Of a stretch of DNA of 64,000 nucleotides, positions 44,849-53,987 are shown in pieces. The notes beneath the pieces were generated by a model. It was not told the origin of the DNA, ran no database searches, and saw only the letters and a list, made by a program, of their open reading frames with translations. The first letter of the stretch is position 1; each line of letters begins with the position of its first letter. The translations under genes and the position numbers were made by a program. Origin of the DNA: Corylus avellana (taxonomy: Eukaryota > Streptophyta > Magnoliopsida > Fagales > Betulaceae); contig NC_081542.1 of the NCBI RefSeq assembly GCF_901000735.1, forward strand, positions 31,258,111-31,322,110, read 5' to 3'.

Positions 44849-45958
44849 TGTTTTTGATAAAACGAGGTTCTTATATTAATCAATCATCAAAGAATGAGTA
44901 CAATACTGGTATAGCCATCCATCCACCAAACTCTAATTTCTCCCTAATGGCCTTGACGGACAATAGGTAGCGCCACCACAAAGGTTACACCCCCCTATTA
45001 TCCCCATTAGTTTCTGCGAAATTAGAGCCGGGATAGATTCACAGAATAAATTAATACACTTATTCTCCCGGAGCAATTTGCTCCAAACAAATGATATCCC
45101 TCAACCATACAGGTGGTGTATCACACGATATCTTGTCCACCGCATACGAAGCCGCAAACCGGGATAAGAGGTGAGCTGCTCTGTTCCCGTCCCTTCGAAC
45201 AAAAGTGAATTTCCAAAGAGAAACTCCCTGTAATTCAGTACGTATGTCGTCCACCACGTGACCCAGACTGCTCATATCCCTGACCGATGAATTAATGTCG
45301 TCCACAGCTGCCTGTGCATCCCCTTCAAACTGAACCCTCGTTAACCCCAAGGATTTGCAGAAGTAGACAGCCATGAGTGCCCCTGTTAACTCTGCCCCTG
45401 AAGGAGTAAGAACGCCCGGTTTGGAAACGCATTGTGCAGCAACTAGATGCCCCCTACTGTCTCGGAGGACTAACCCAAATCCCGTGTAGCCCTGGGAATG
45501 ATTGAGAGCTGCGTCCCAATTCATCTTCAGCCACCCAGCATATGGAGCCATCCAGCGTGAGGGGTGTTCCACGATACTGACCTGGGCTGGTTCCTCCGTG
45601 GCAGTAGCTAGGTGATATTCGGTGATGGCATTCGTGGTCAATCGCAGCAAAACTGATGGGTGGATAAGATCACCCCCATGCACAACTTCATTTCTCCTCA
45701 ACAAAATCCTCCTGGCTAGTCCAACGAACAGTTTCACTTCATCAGTTGAGCACTTGGCTAGAACACCCTCTACCACTTGAATGAAGTTAGGCCCAGTGAA
45801 TTTACTTTCTTGGAGTGTTCTACTGCCCATACACCACACATCCATGGCAGATGGGCACTACCATAAAATGTGAAAGCCCGTCTCCTCTTCTCTCCCACAT
45901 ATTGGGCACTGCGAATCATCCACAATATTCCGTTTGTGTAAATTTACACGTGTGGGTA
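44849..45958 (-). mobile_element. 5'-truncated LINE, RNase H part
   Basis: A target duplication of about 15 bp (CACGTTTTCAATATT-like) lies at 44834-44848 and 45959-45973. Read leftward from 45845 to 45060, the frame covers the end of the zf-RVT domain and an RNase H-like domain with WDAALN, AELTGALMAVYF, EGDAQAAVDDI and DGNRAAHLL, intact to a stop. Only the last third of the LINE polyprotein is present. The right end near 45900 retains CPICG-type coding beyond a stop at 45857. Confidence 0.85.
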
Positions 45959-46249
45959 CACGTTTTCAATATTGTAGGAATATTAATACATATATGTGTT
46001 ATCTTAGTCTTAAGTATATAGTATTTTTTTTAAAAATAAGTGATCATATAATTTTTTTTCTCTTATTATTTTCAATATATTTTCTTGACATGTCATTATT
46101 TCACACGTTAAAATTCAATTAATTAATAATATTAATTATTTGTTTTAAAAAATATTAGATAACAAAATTTAATTGGTACCTATATTAGGTAAAGAAATTT
46201 AATTGGTATATGTATAATATATATGTATAATTGGTATGTGGTTATTAAT

Positions 46250-46511
46250 TAATATTAGGTAACAAAATATATATGGCTATTAATTAATAATAAAAATTAT
46301 GCAATGCTTTCACTATATATGGTTATTATATATATGTGCTTTATATTCTTTAATTTATGGTTATTAATTAATAGTAGTAACAAAATATATATGGTTATTA
46401 ATTAATAATTAAAATTATGCAATGCTTTCACTATATATGGTTATTATATATATATGTGCTTTATATTCTTTAATTTATGGCTATTAATTAATAGTAGGTA
46501 ACAAAATATAT
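46250..46511. repeat. AT-rich satellite-like blocks inside nested CACTA
   Basis: A unit containing ATGCAATGCTTTCACTATAT, GTGCTTTATATTC, TTAATTTATGG and TAGTAGGTAACAAAATATA recurs at about 42286-42420, 44707-44810, 46250-46330, 46400-46511 and 47460-47600. Adjacent copies are 120-135 bp apart. The element interior was evidently built by block duplication before the LINEs arrived. Confidence 0.75.
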
Positions 46512-47168
46512 GACGGAGTTACAACTCCCTCCTTCCCGCCCCCTTTCTCTTCTCCCCTCCCTTTTTTCGCATCCACCGTAGATCGATTAGGGCGCGTGTG
46601 TCAATGGTCCTTAGGGGGAGCGTGGAACACGTGAGGGTGTATTTGGGTTTTGTTATTGTATTTTCGTCATTTTTAAATAAGAATGTGTTATCTCTAGATC
46701 TACTTTTAATAGCGATCTGTAGGATGAAGTTTTATTTGTTTTCTTAGGTTTTGTTTTCACGAACCCTTAAGAATGACAGAATTTGTTTCTGGTCGGTCTT
46801 TTGTTTTCTTATGGTTCATTTTCTGGAAGCAAACCATAGATCGATGACGGAGGAGATATCGAGCATAAATAAGAATTGTCACTATGGTAAAGGTAGGGAA
46901 TGCGATTGCGATTGATAAAGCACTAGTAGCGGAGATAAAGTTAAGAATCAAGGATCTAGCAGCGGATCGAAATTTGTTGTAGATCTGAAACTGATTAAGA
47001 TGGTGACTTTTTATACATATTGTTTTATAATAGCCCGATAGGCTATTGTATATGTCACAGATAATATTTGAGTTGTGAAAATTTCAAATTATATCTTTGG
47101 CATTGTAGGAAGCATTTTGCCCCATTTGATTGTTATATTAATAAAGAGATAATTTGTCAAAAAAAAAG
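46512..47168 (+). mobile_element. Poly(A)-tailed retroposed insertion of 657 bp
   Basis: A 15-bp target duplication (GGTAACAAAATATAT) lies at 46497-46511 and 47169-47183, and an A-run ends the insert. The body has CCTCCCTTTTTTCGCATCC near its start and AATAAAGAG near its end, but no coding region. It could be a LINE 3' end, a SINE or a retroposed transcript. Confidence 0.75.
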
Positions 47169-47585
47169 GGTAACAAAATATATATGGTTATTAATTAAAG
47201 TGATATAGTATTAATACATATCACGTTTTCAATATTGTAGGAATATTAATCCATATGTGTTATCTTAGTCTTAAGTATATTGTATTTTTAAAAAAATAAG
47301 TGATCATATAATTTTTTTCTCTTATTATTTTCAATATATTTTCTTGACATGTCAAATGTAACCCGTTAATAATTTCTTGACGTGTCACATTTTGACACGT
47401 CAATAATTATTGACGTGGCATTTTGGCACGTCAATAATTATTAACGTGTCATTATTAACGTGTCACTATATATGATTATTATATATATGTGCTTTATATT
47501 CTTTAATTTATGGTTATTAATTAATAGTAGGTAACAAAATATATATGGTTATTAATTAATAATAAAAATTATGCAATGCTTTCAC

Positions 47586-47587
<2 letters not shown>

Positions 47588-47635
<48 letters not shown>

Positions 47636-47641
47636 CGCGCG
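47588..47641. repeat. Compound dinucleotide microsatellite AT-GT-GC
   Basis: Consecutive (AT)n, (GT)n and (GC)n runs in about 54 bases. The (GC)n part could adopt Z-form DNA. Confidence 0.95.
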
Positions 47642-47769
47642 CTTAATTTGTATTATTTAATTTATTTGGAAATAATTAATATTAGGTAACAAAATTTTCT
47701 TGATATGTCAAATTTGACACGTCAATAATTTTTTGAAGTGTCAAATGTTGGCATGTCACTAAAAAAAAA

Positions 47770-48770
47770 ATGGAGATGTCTCTCTTAATTCAACTTTTTC
47801 CCTCCCTATTATTTATCCTTTTCCTCTTTTATTTCCCCCACACTCTCTCTCTCCTCTCTCAATCTCCCTCTTCTCTCTCTGCACCGCCAGCTCCCAGATG
47901 GGACAAGAGAAAAGCAGAAGCAGCAGATGGGAAGAAGAAAAAGAAAAGGAGAAGAGAAAAAGAAGAAGCCGCACAAGAAAAGCAGAAAAAGAGAAGCAGA
48001 AGAAAAAGAAAAGGAGAAGAGAAGAAGAAGAGAAGCAGAAGATGAAAAAAAAAAAAAAAGATGAGAGAAGAAGAAGATTAGAGAATATAAGAAGATTTTT
48101 TGGGTTTTTGAAGAGTTTTTGGGTTTTTGATTTTTCAGGTTGATTTTTTGATTTTTTTGGGTTTGAGTTTTTAAAAATAGAGGAAAGAAGAGAGAAAGCG
48201 AGAAAAGGAGAGAATGGCATCCATGGAGAAATGAAGGAAGGGAGTTGAGAGAGAGGGAGAGCTGGATAAATGAAATTGGTGAAAAAAATTAATATATATA
48301 TATTAATTGAAAAATAATTTAAATTAATAGATTTTTTAATTGAACAAAAAGAAAAAATTTTTAAAAAAGAAAAATTATTTTTTTAATAATTTTTTAAAAT
48401 TTAATTTTTTGACGTGTCAGAAAATGACACGTCATGAAATTTTTTTGAAAAATTATTATTATTTTAAATAATTTTTTAAAATTTATTGACGTGTTAATTT
48501 TAATATGTCAGAAAAATTAACACATCAGAAAATTTTCTGACGTATCAATTTCTGACATGTCATGAAATTTTTTTGACGTGTCACTTTTTGATACGTCAAA
48601 AATTATTGACATGTTAAAAGTGACACGTCAGAAAATTTTCATTTCTGACACCCAAAATTTGAACGCTCGACACACGTCAAAAATACCACGTCAATAAAAT
48701 TTTCTGACGTGTCAGACCACGTAACACGTCAAAAATTGCATGTCAGGAAAAAAATACAATTTTTGTAGTG
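47770..48770. other. Purine-rich block and right subterminal repeats of nested CACTA
   Basis: From 47815 to 47900 the + strand is CT-rich, then from 47900 to 48230 strongly purine-rich (AGAAGAAG). Open frames through it encode only Lys/Arg/Glu low-complexity peptide. It resembles a plant 5' UTR and first exon and may be captured, but no family is recognised. From 48408 on, GACGTGTCA hairpin repeats lead to the terminus. Confidence 0.5.
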
Positions 48771-49605
48771 TAATGACACATCTTCAGCGTCCACTTTTAA
48801 AGTGGACGCTATTGATATATCATTAGCGTCCACTATGTGTGGATGCTGTAAATGTTGTAATTTTATTTGTTTTTTATTTAGTTTGTTTTTCTACTAGACC
48901 ATTAGAGTCCACTAAATTGGACGCTAAAGACTTGTCTTTAGCGTCCACTATGTGTGGACGCTGTTGGGCTTTTAGTTTAAATTGTTTTTTATTTTTTTAT
49001 TTTTGTACAAGCGCTTTAGCGTCCACTTTAGTGGACACTAATGCTCCATTATTAATGTCCACTGTCATAATGGACGCTAATAATATATCATCAGCGTCGA
49101 CTTTTAGTGGACGCTGTTGAGCTTTTAGTTTAATTTGTTTTTTATTTTTTGTATTTTTGTGCAAGAGCTTTAGCATCCACCTTGTGGATGGTAATGATCC
49201 ATCATCAGCGTCCACTTTCAAAGTGGACGCTATTGAGGACTATTAATTTTTTTTTATTTTTTTATTGTTATATAGGACTATTAGCGTCCACTTTTAGTGG
49301 ACGCTGATACTAAACTATGAGCGTTGACACATGTCAACGTTAATAGTTATTTTGTCGCCGCTAATAGTTTTCCCGCCTATGGTATAATTTCCACTGGTAT
49401 ATTAGCATCGACGTAATAACGTCCACTATAAAGCTGACGCTAATATTTATCTTTTGGGTCGACTATTAGCGTCCACTGCAAGGTGGACACTAATACTCAC
49501 ATATTAGCGTCGACTTTTGAGAGTCGACGCTAATATGTGAGCATTAGCATCGACTGCGTAGTCGCGCCTAATAAGTCGCTTCTGATGAGTAGATTTCTTG
49601 TAGTG
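48771..49605. repeat. GCGTCCAC subterminal hairpin repeats
   Basis: About twenty units of TTAGCGTCCACT with GTGGACGC complements, mixed near the end with GTCGACGCTAAT and two GCCGCTAA-type units like those of the first element. The mixture suggests the families exchange subterminal repeats. Confidence 0.8.
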
Positions 49606-49881
49606 ACGAGAGGAGCGACCATTAGGGGATAGGCTAGCACTAGTGCACTTCATTGATATTTGACGTGTATGTACATTGTAACTTAATGTTGAATTTGGAT
49701 TGGTAATATTACTGCTCTCTTTTGATGAAGATGAAGATTTTGCTTGACGTACCTTCATCAATTGATCAAATCTGGAGTTCATGGCTGTGAATAAGTCCTG
49801 CATATCACGCATCGATGAACTCAAATTTGCCTCTAAACGATCAAGCCTTTGATTGACATAGGAAGATGGTGGTGAAGCCAT
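49606..49881 (-). pseudogene. LTR-retrotransposon gag start, truncated by CACTA
   Basis: Read leftward from the ATG at 49881, the frame begins MASPPSSYVNQRLDRLEANL and continues SRFDQLMKVRQ. This is a Gag N-terminus with a short coiled coil, cut off by the CACTA terminus at 49605. A primer-binding site, TGGTATCAGAGACAGCA (49898-49882), lies directly upstream. Confidence 0.65.
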
Positions 49882-49901
49882 TGCTGTCTCTGATACCAAG
49901 T

Positions 49902-50217
49902 TGTTATGAATATAGGGATAAATTAGGTTTTAAGGGAACCTAAATTTTAGATTTTAAAGGAACCTACACCTTTTAAACACAATATTTGTGATTCATCTTT
50001 TCATACCTTTATTCATAGCATAACCCTTTTAAGTATAGGATTCATTACATATTACATAAGAGAGCTAGAGCTATGTCAACAGCTCTTATTGGAATATAAA
50101 CTAGGACTAAGTTATCAAGACTCTTATATGAAAATAAAGACTAATCTAAATAAAATAAAACACCGAGAGAGATAGGCAAATATTTTATTCTCCAAATCAA
50201 AGGAATCGTAAAATTCA
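49902..50217 (-). repeat. LTR shared by two retrotransposon bodies
   Basis: A 316-bp LTR read leftward from TGAATTTTACG (50217) to TTCATAACA (49902). A purine tract, CAAGGGGGAA (50227-50218), precedes it and a primer-binding site follows it. A polypurine tract before and a primer site after the same LTR means two element bodies are joined head to tail. Confidence 0.7.
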
Positions 50218-50908
50218 TTCCCCCTTGAAAACGTCGTTGTTCTCAAGGACGAAATCTGAAAAGCGAAAAATAAAATCAGCCATTGTCGAATAACATTTTT
50301 TCTTCCACACGTTCCTCATCAATTACTTTTGAACTCTTCTTTTGCTTCTGGATTGGGTTATGCAGCTTGAACATGCTTCCTTGTATCTTTTGGTATAATG
50401 CTACCTTGAAATTCCATTGATGGTGTTGATGTTTGATCCCCTGGTTGTGAGAACCTTCTCTACGTGGATGTGCTTTATCTCTGCGGTTCCTAAACGAGTT
50501 GTGCCGTGGCGAATGATTATTAACACTATGGATTTTTTACCCAATTTTGCTCCTTTCTATATGTTCCTTCAGTGAAGGATTGTTTAGAGCCATCTCAATC
50601 ACCAAGCCTATTGGCTCTTGCTACTTATGAGAGGAGCCACCATTAGAGGATGGGCTTGCACTAGTGCACTTCATTGATGTTTGACGTGTAGATACATTGT
50701 GACTTACTATAGAATTTGGATTGGCAATATTATTGCTCTGTTTCGGTGAAGATGAAGATTTTATTTGACGTACCTTCATCAGTTGATCAAATTTGGAGTT
50801 CATGGTTGCGAATAAGTCCCGCATATCAAGCATCGCTTGACTCAAATTTGCCTCCAAACAATCAAGCCTTTGATCGACATTGGAAGATGGTGGGCACTCC
50901 GCCAGCAT
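50218..50908 (-). pseudogene. Second gag body of the same retrotransposon, 5' end lost
   Basis: Read leftward, 50908-50621 encodes PPSSNVDQRLDCLEANLSQ and KFDQLMKVRQ, a diverged copy of the gag start at 49881. About 400 bp of degenerate sequence then reaches the purine tract at 50227. No pol is present between gag and the LTR, so the element was internally deleted or never coded for pol. Confidence 0.65.
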
Positions 50909-51409
50909 ATACTAGACACATGTCTTGTCTATTGTATCCAGAGCCGTCTCGTGTCAGGCCACTGGCTCCATACACGTGACACGTCACAACTCGCAGCTAT
51001 GACCTAAGCATCTCGCGAGTCTCGACTTGCAGATTGAGAAAATGTGAGCCCCTCCACTACTCGAATCAGCTATTATAAATAGCCGGAACGATGCAACATG
51101 TAAGGGATCTGAAATTTTACAATTTAAGCATCAAAGTTTTCTCCCTCCGGCCCGCTGCGGCAAGCTCTTGTGTCTAATTTGCTGCCTGTTTTGCAGGTCG
51201 AGTCCCTCGCCTACCTAGAGCTGTTCTAGTACCGTATCCACCTGGAATTGTTCCAACAATACTGTTTGTCATAACTTCATGGAAGGATAGGAAAAGGCCC
51301 CTAAACTAGAAAGTTTGCTTGCAAGGTTCTTCGGTTCATAAGAAACCCTTTCTCTGTTCCAACTAGCATATGCCTCCACCAGCTTTGCTGGGGGTCTATG
51401 ATATACTCA
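50909..51409. other. LTR-like fragment with TATA box, no gene
   Basis: A CTATTATAAATAGCC promoter-like motif lies near 51070 and a GTCTCGTGTCAGGCC stretch near 50943. The sequence joins abruptly to the gag body at 50908. It resembles part of a retroelement LTR, but termini are not found. Confidence 0.4.
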
Positions 51410-51929
51410 GGGTGCGTTTGGGAGTGCGTTTTTTAAAAAATAATCTGCGATTTTAAACCAAATCGCAACTTTAGGCTGTTTGGAATTGCGATTTTAAAAA
51501 CTCAAATTTTAAAATCGCAAAAAAATCTGCGATTTTCATAAGCTGATTAGATGTTGCTTATTTGAAAAAGTGCGAATTTAAAACAAAATAACGATTTCTA
51601 TTAAAAAGATATTTGACGCAATAGTTACCTTTTTTAGAACGGGAATGAAAAAAATACCAAGAATACTCACCTAAAATATATTAAAACCCTTCTTTTTTTC
51701 TTTTTTTTTTTCTTCATTCTCTCTGTTTTGTTCATCCTTATTGGTAATTTGGTCATGAAACCGCAATTATATGCTAATGTTATCCAAACACTCAATTGAT
51801 AAAAAAAATACTTTTTAGTATGTTTTACCAAATGCCTATGTGATTTTAAAAAGTAGCGATTTTAAAAACACAATTTTCAAAAACGCAATTTTTAAAATCA
51901 CACTTATTGAAATCGCACTCTCAAACGGG
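51410..51929. mobile_element. MITE with GTTTGG-type inverted ends
   Basis: The left end GGGTGCGTTTGGGAGTGCG is inverted on the right as CGCACTCTCAAACGGG. Internal sequence is full of TTTTAAAATCGCA phrases. A target duplication could not be assigned. A second, partly inverted copy follows directly (51933-52270), sharing AAATCGCA, AACGCAGATT and CATTTGGGATTGCGATTT. Confidence 0.65.
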
Positions 51930-51932
51930 TAA

Positions 51933-52270
51933 GGGTCCATTTGGGATTGCGATTTCAATAAGTGGGATTTTAAAAATAACGTTTTTAAAAATAGCATTTT
52001 TGAAATTGCTACTTTTTAAAATCGTAAAGACGTTTGGTAAAACATGTTAAAAAGTACTTTTTTATTAAATATTTGTTATGCAAATTCATGATTTTGGTTT
52101 AAATTCGCACTTTTTCAAATAAGCACTCCATAACTTGCTTATTAAAATCGCAGATTTTTTTTCCTATTTTAAATTAAGTGCTTTTTAAATCGCAATGTCA
52201 AACGCCTTACATTTTACAATATATTTTAAAAACGCAGATTATTTTTACGAAACGCAGATTATTTGCACAA
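51933..52270. mobile_element. Second, partial copy of the same MITE
   Basis: It starts GGGTCCATTTGGGATTGCG and carries AATCGCAATGTCAAACGCC near 52190, then AAACGCAGATTATTTT, which is the inverse of the first copy's inner left sequence. The two copies together could fold into a very long hairpin. Confidence 0.55.
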
Positions 52271-52680
52271 GGTCCTTTAGAACTTTCATTGTTTTTAGGA
52301 TGGAGTTGAGAAATTGGAGTAATGAAAACTGCAAAGGCATTTGTTATGTTTTCAAATAAGATTGTCCATCTGTATATAATAGATAAGTAAATTCACCATT
52401 GAATATGCTAGACCACATATAGGTCTCACAGATTCAATGGTAAATTTATAAAAAAGATGGACAAGAGATATGCAAGAGATGGATATGTAACACTTCTCTT
52501 CAACTAAAATAATTGTAACCATCCAGATTTTCGGGATCTTAAAATTTGATTATAATATTTTATAGACAAATAATAATTTCTTAGGTATTTAAAGAAATAT
52601 GTGAATATTTATGGAGATAAATATTAATTGGTGGAAATGCTAATTCATAAGCTATGATTTTTTTTTTTTTTTTTTTTTAA
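52271..52680. other. Spacer, no gene
   Basis: AT-rich sequence with a repeated GTCCATCT/GATGGACAAG phrase and a 22-base poly(T) run at 52658-52679. No coding or RNA feature is supported. Confidence 0.5.
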
Positions 52681-53868
52681 GTAAGGAACTATAGCTGTAC
52701 AAATCAAGACGACATCCTTAGATGGAGGGGAACAAAAAATGGTGTTTTTTCGGTCAAGAGTGCTTATCATTTGCAAAAGGAGAGGGAATTTGCAACTATG
52801 GCCGGAACCTCATCACCAGGGGGGGTTGATAAAATCTGGAAGAGGATTTGGAGTTTGTCGGTTCCTAATGTGGAAAAGAATTTTTTATGGCGTGCGTGTA
52901 ATGACATTCTTCCCACCCGTGAGAATTTATGTAGGAGACGGATTCTTACGGATCCCTCATGCCCTTTGTGTGGTTTAGAAGTGGAGTCTGGATTCCACAT
53001 CCTATGGCAGTGTCCGTCGGCTATGGATGTGTGGAGTATGGGCAACATTATTTTCCAGAAAAGCATCTTCACTGGTCCGGGGTTCATGCAGGTTGTGGAG
53101 GGTCTCTTTAACAAATGTAATCAAGAGGAGATGGTGCAGTTTGTGGGCTTGGCGCGGCGAATTTGGTTACGGAGGAATGATGTCATTCATGGCGGGTTTT
53201 TCTCACATCCAAATATCATTCTGCAGAATACCGCAAAAGCTGTTCGAGAATTTTCTTTGGCTCAGACAAGGGGGGAGCAGTGTCCATCTCCGTGTGAGGT
53301 TCCATTTGTTCAAGTCTGGAAAGCTCCGGCGCCGGACTGGTGCAAGGGGAATTGGGATGCTGCGGTGGAGCAGGATTCTGGTAGGATGGGTTTGGGAGTG
53401 GTGGTGCGTGATTCCCGAGGAAATTTGATGGCGGCGCGGTGTGCAGCACGAACGAGGAACCTTGCCCCGGCAGGTGCTGAAGCTTTGGCTTTGTTACTTG
53501 CCATCCAGTTGTGCCGCGAGTTGGGTTGCCCCAACGTCCATTTGGAAGGTGATGCCAAAGGGGTTATTGATGTGGTAAATTCCACGGAAGCTGATAGGAG
53601 TTGGATGGGGCACATGATTGACGACATAAAAATGGAGTTGCAGGTGTTCGGTCACTGGCAGCTTACTTTGGTGAAACGTGAAGGCAACAAAGTGGCTCAC
53701 AATCTAGCTAAGTATGCTCTGATGAATTGTATTTCTGAAACTTGGCATGGTATGCCTCCTACTTGTATTCATGACCCATTATTACTAGAGCAATCTGCTC
53801 TAGTTTTGTGATTTTCTAATGAGAAGTAACTATCTTTGCTAAAAAAAAAAAAAAAAAAAAAATAGCAT
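52681..53868 (+). mobile_element. 5'-truncated LINE with intact zf-RVT and RNase H frame
   Basis: The frame is open from 52681 to the stop at 53809-53811 (376 codons) and ends in an A-run at about 53841-53862. It starts in the linker (ILRWRGTKNGVFSVKSAYHL). A zinc-binding domain follows (CPLCGLEVESGFHILWQCPS), then an RNase H-like domain with NWDAAVE, AEALALLLAI, EGDAKGVID and EGNKVAHNLA. No stop or frameshift interrupts it, so this is the youngest-looking LINE piece here. The reverse transcriptase is missing. A target duplication was not found. Confidence 0.85.
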
Positions 53869-53987
53869 AATTAAAGATATTGACCATCAACTATTTATGA
53901 TAGTGAGGACCAATTTTTTCTTAGCAGTCTTGTGTATAAATATTAAGGGAAATGCTATGTCACTTCTCCTGGTGTTCTCCTAATCTT

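Larger units (their letters stand above)
41694..48770. mobile_element. Nested CACTA element with GACGTG subterminal repeats
   Basis: Ends CACTACAAAAA (41694) and TTTTTGTAGTG (48770), with a TAA duplication at 41691-41693 and 48771-48773. Subterminal repeats of (T)GACGTG(T/G)CA and its complement are dense at both ends (41716-41975 and 47345-47460, 47695-47760, 48408-48760). Without its later insertions it would be about 3.0 kb. The middle is AT-rich tandem blocks with no transposase. It sits inside the subterminal repeats of another CACTA, so it landed in an element of its own superfamily. Confidence 0.88.
40795..49605. mobile_element. Right arm of a second large CACTA element, left end not found
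   Basis: The arm consists of the GATCGATC array, an AT-rich stretch, and subterminal GCGTCCAC hairpin units at 41665-41693 and 48771-49605, finishing TTTCTTGTAGTG at 49605. The following ACG would be its target repeat. The nested CACTA at 41694-48770 splits it. No CACTACAA preceded by ACG was found to the left, so the left end is lost or outside the window. The cargo-like segment at 39790-40260 and the block at 40300-40400 may belong to it. No transposase is seen. Confidence 0.65.

Noticed and set aside
47770..48220. Lys/Arg-rich and Phe/Ser-rich open frames
   Set aside because: Low-complexity translation of a purine-rich tract on both strands, with no start context or domain.
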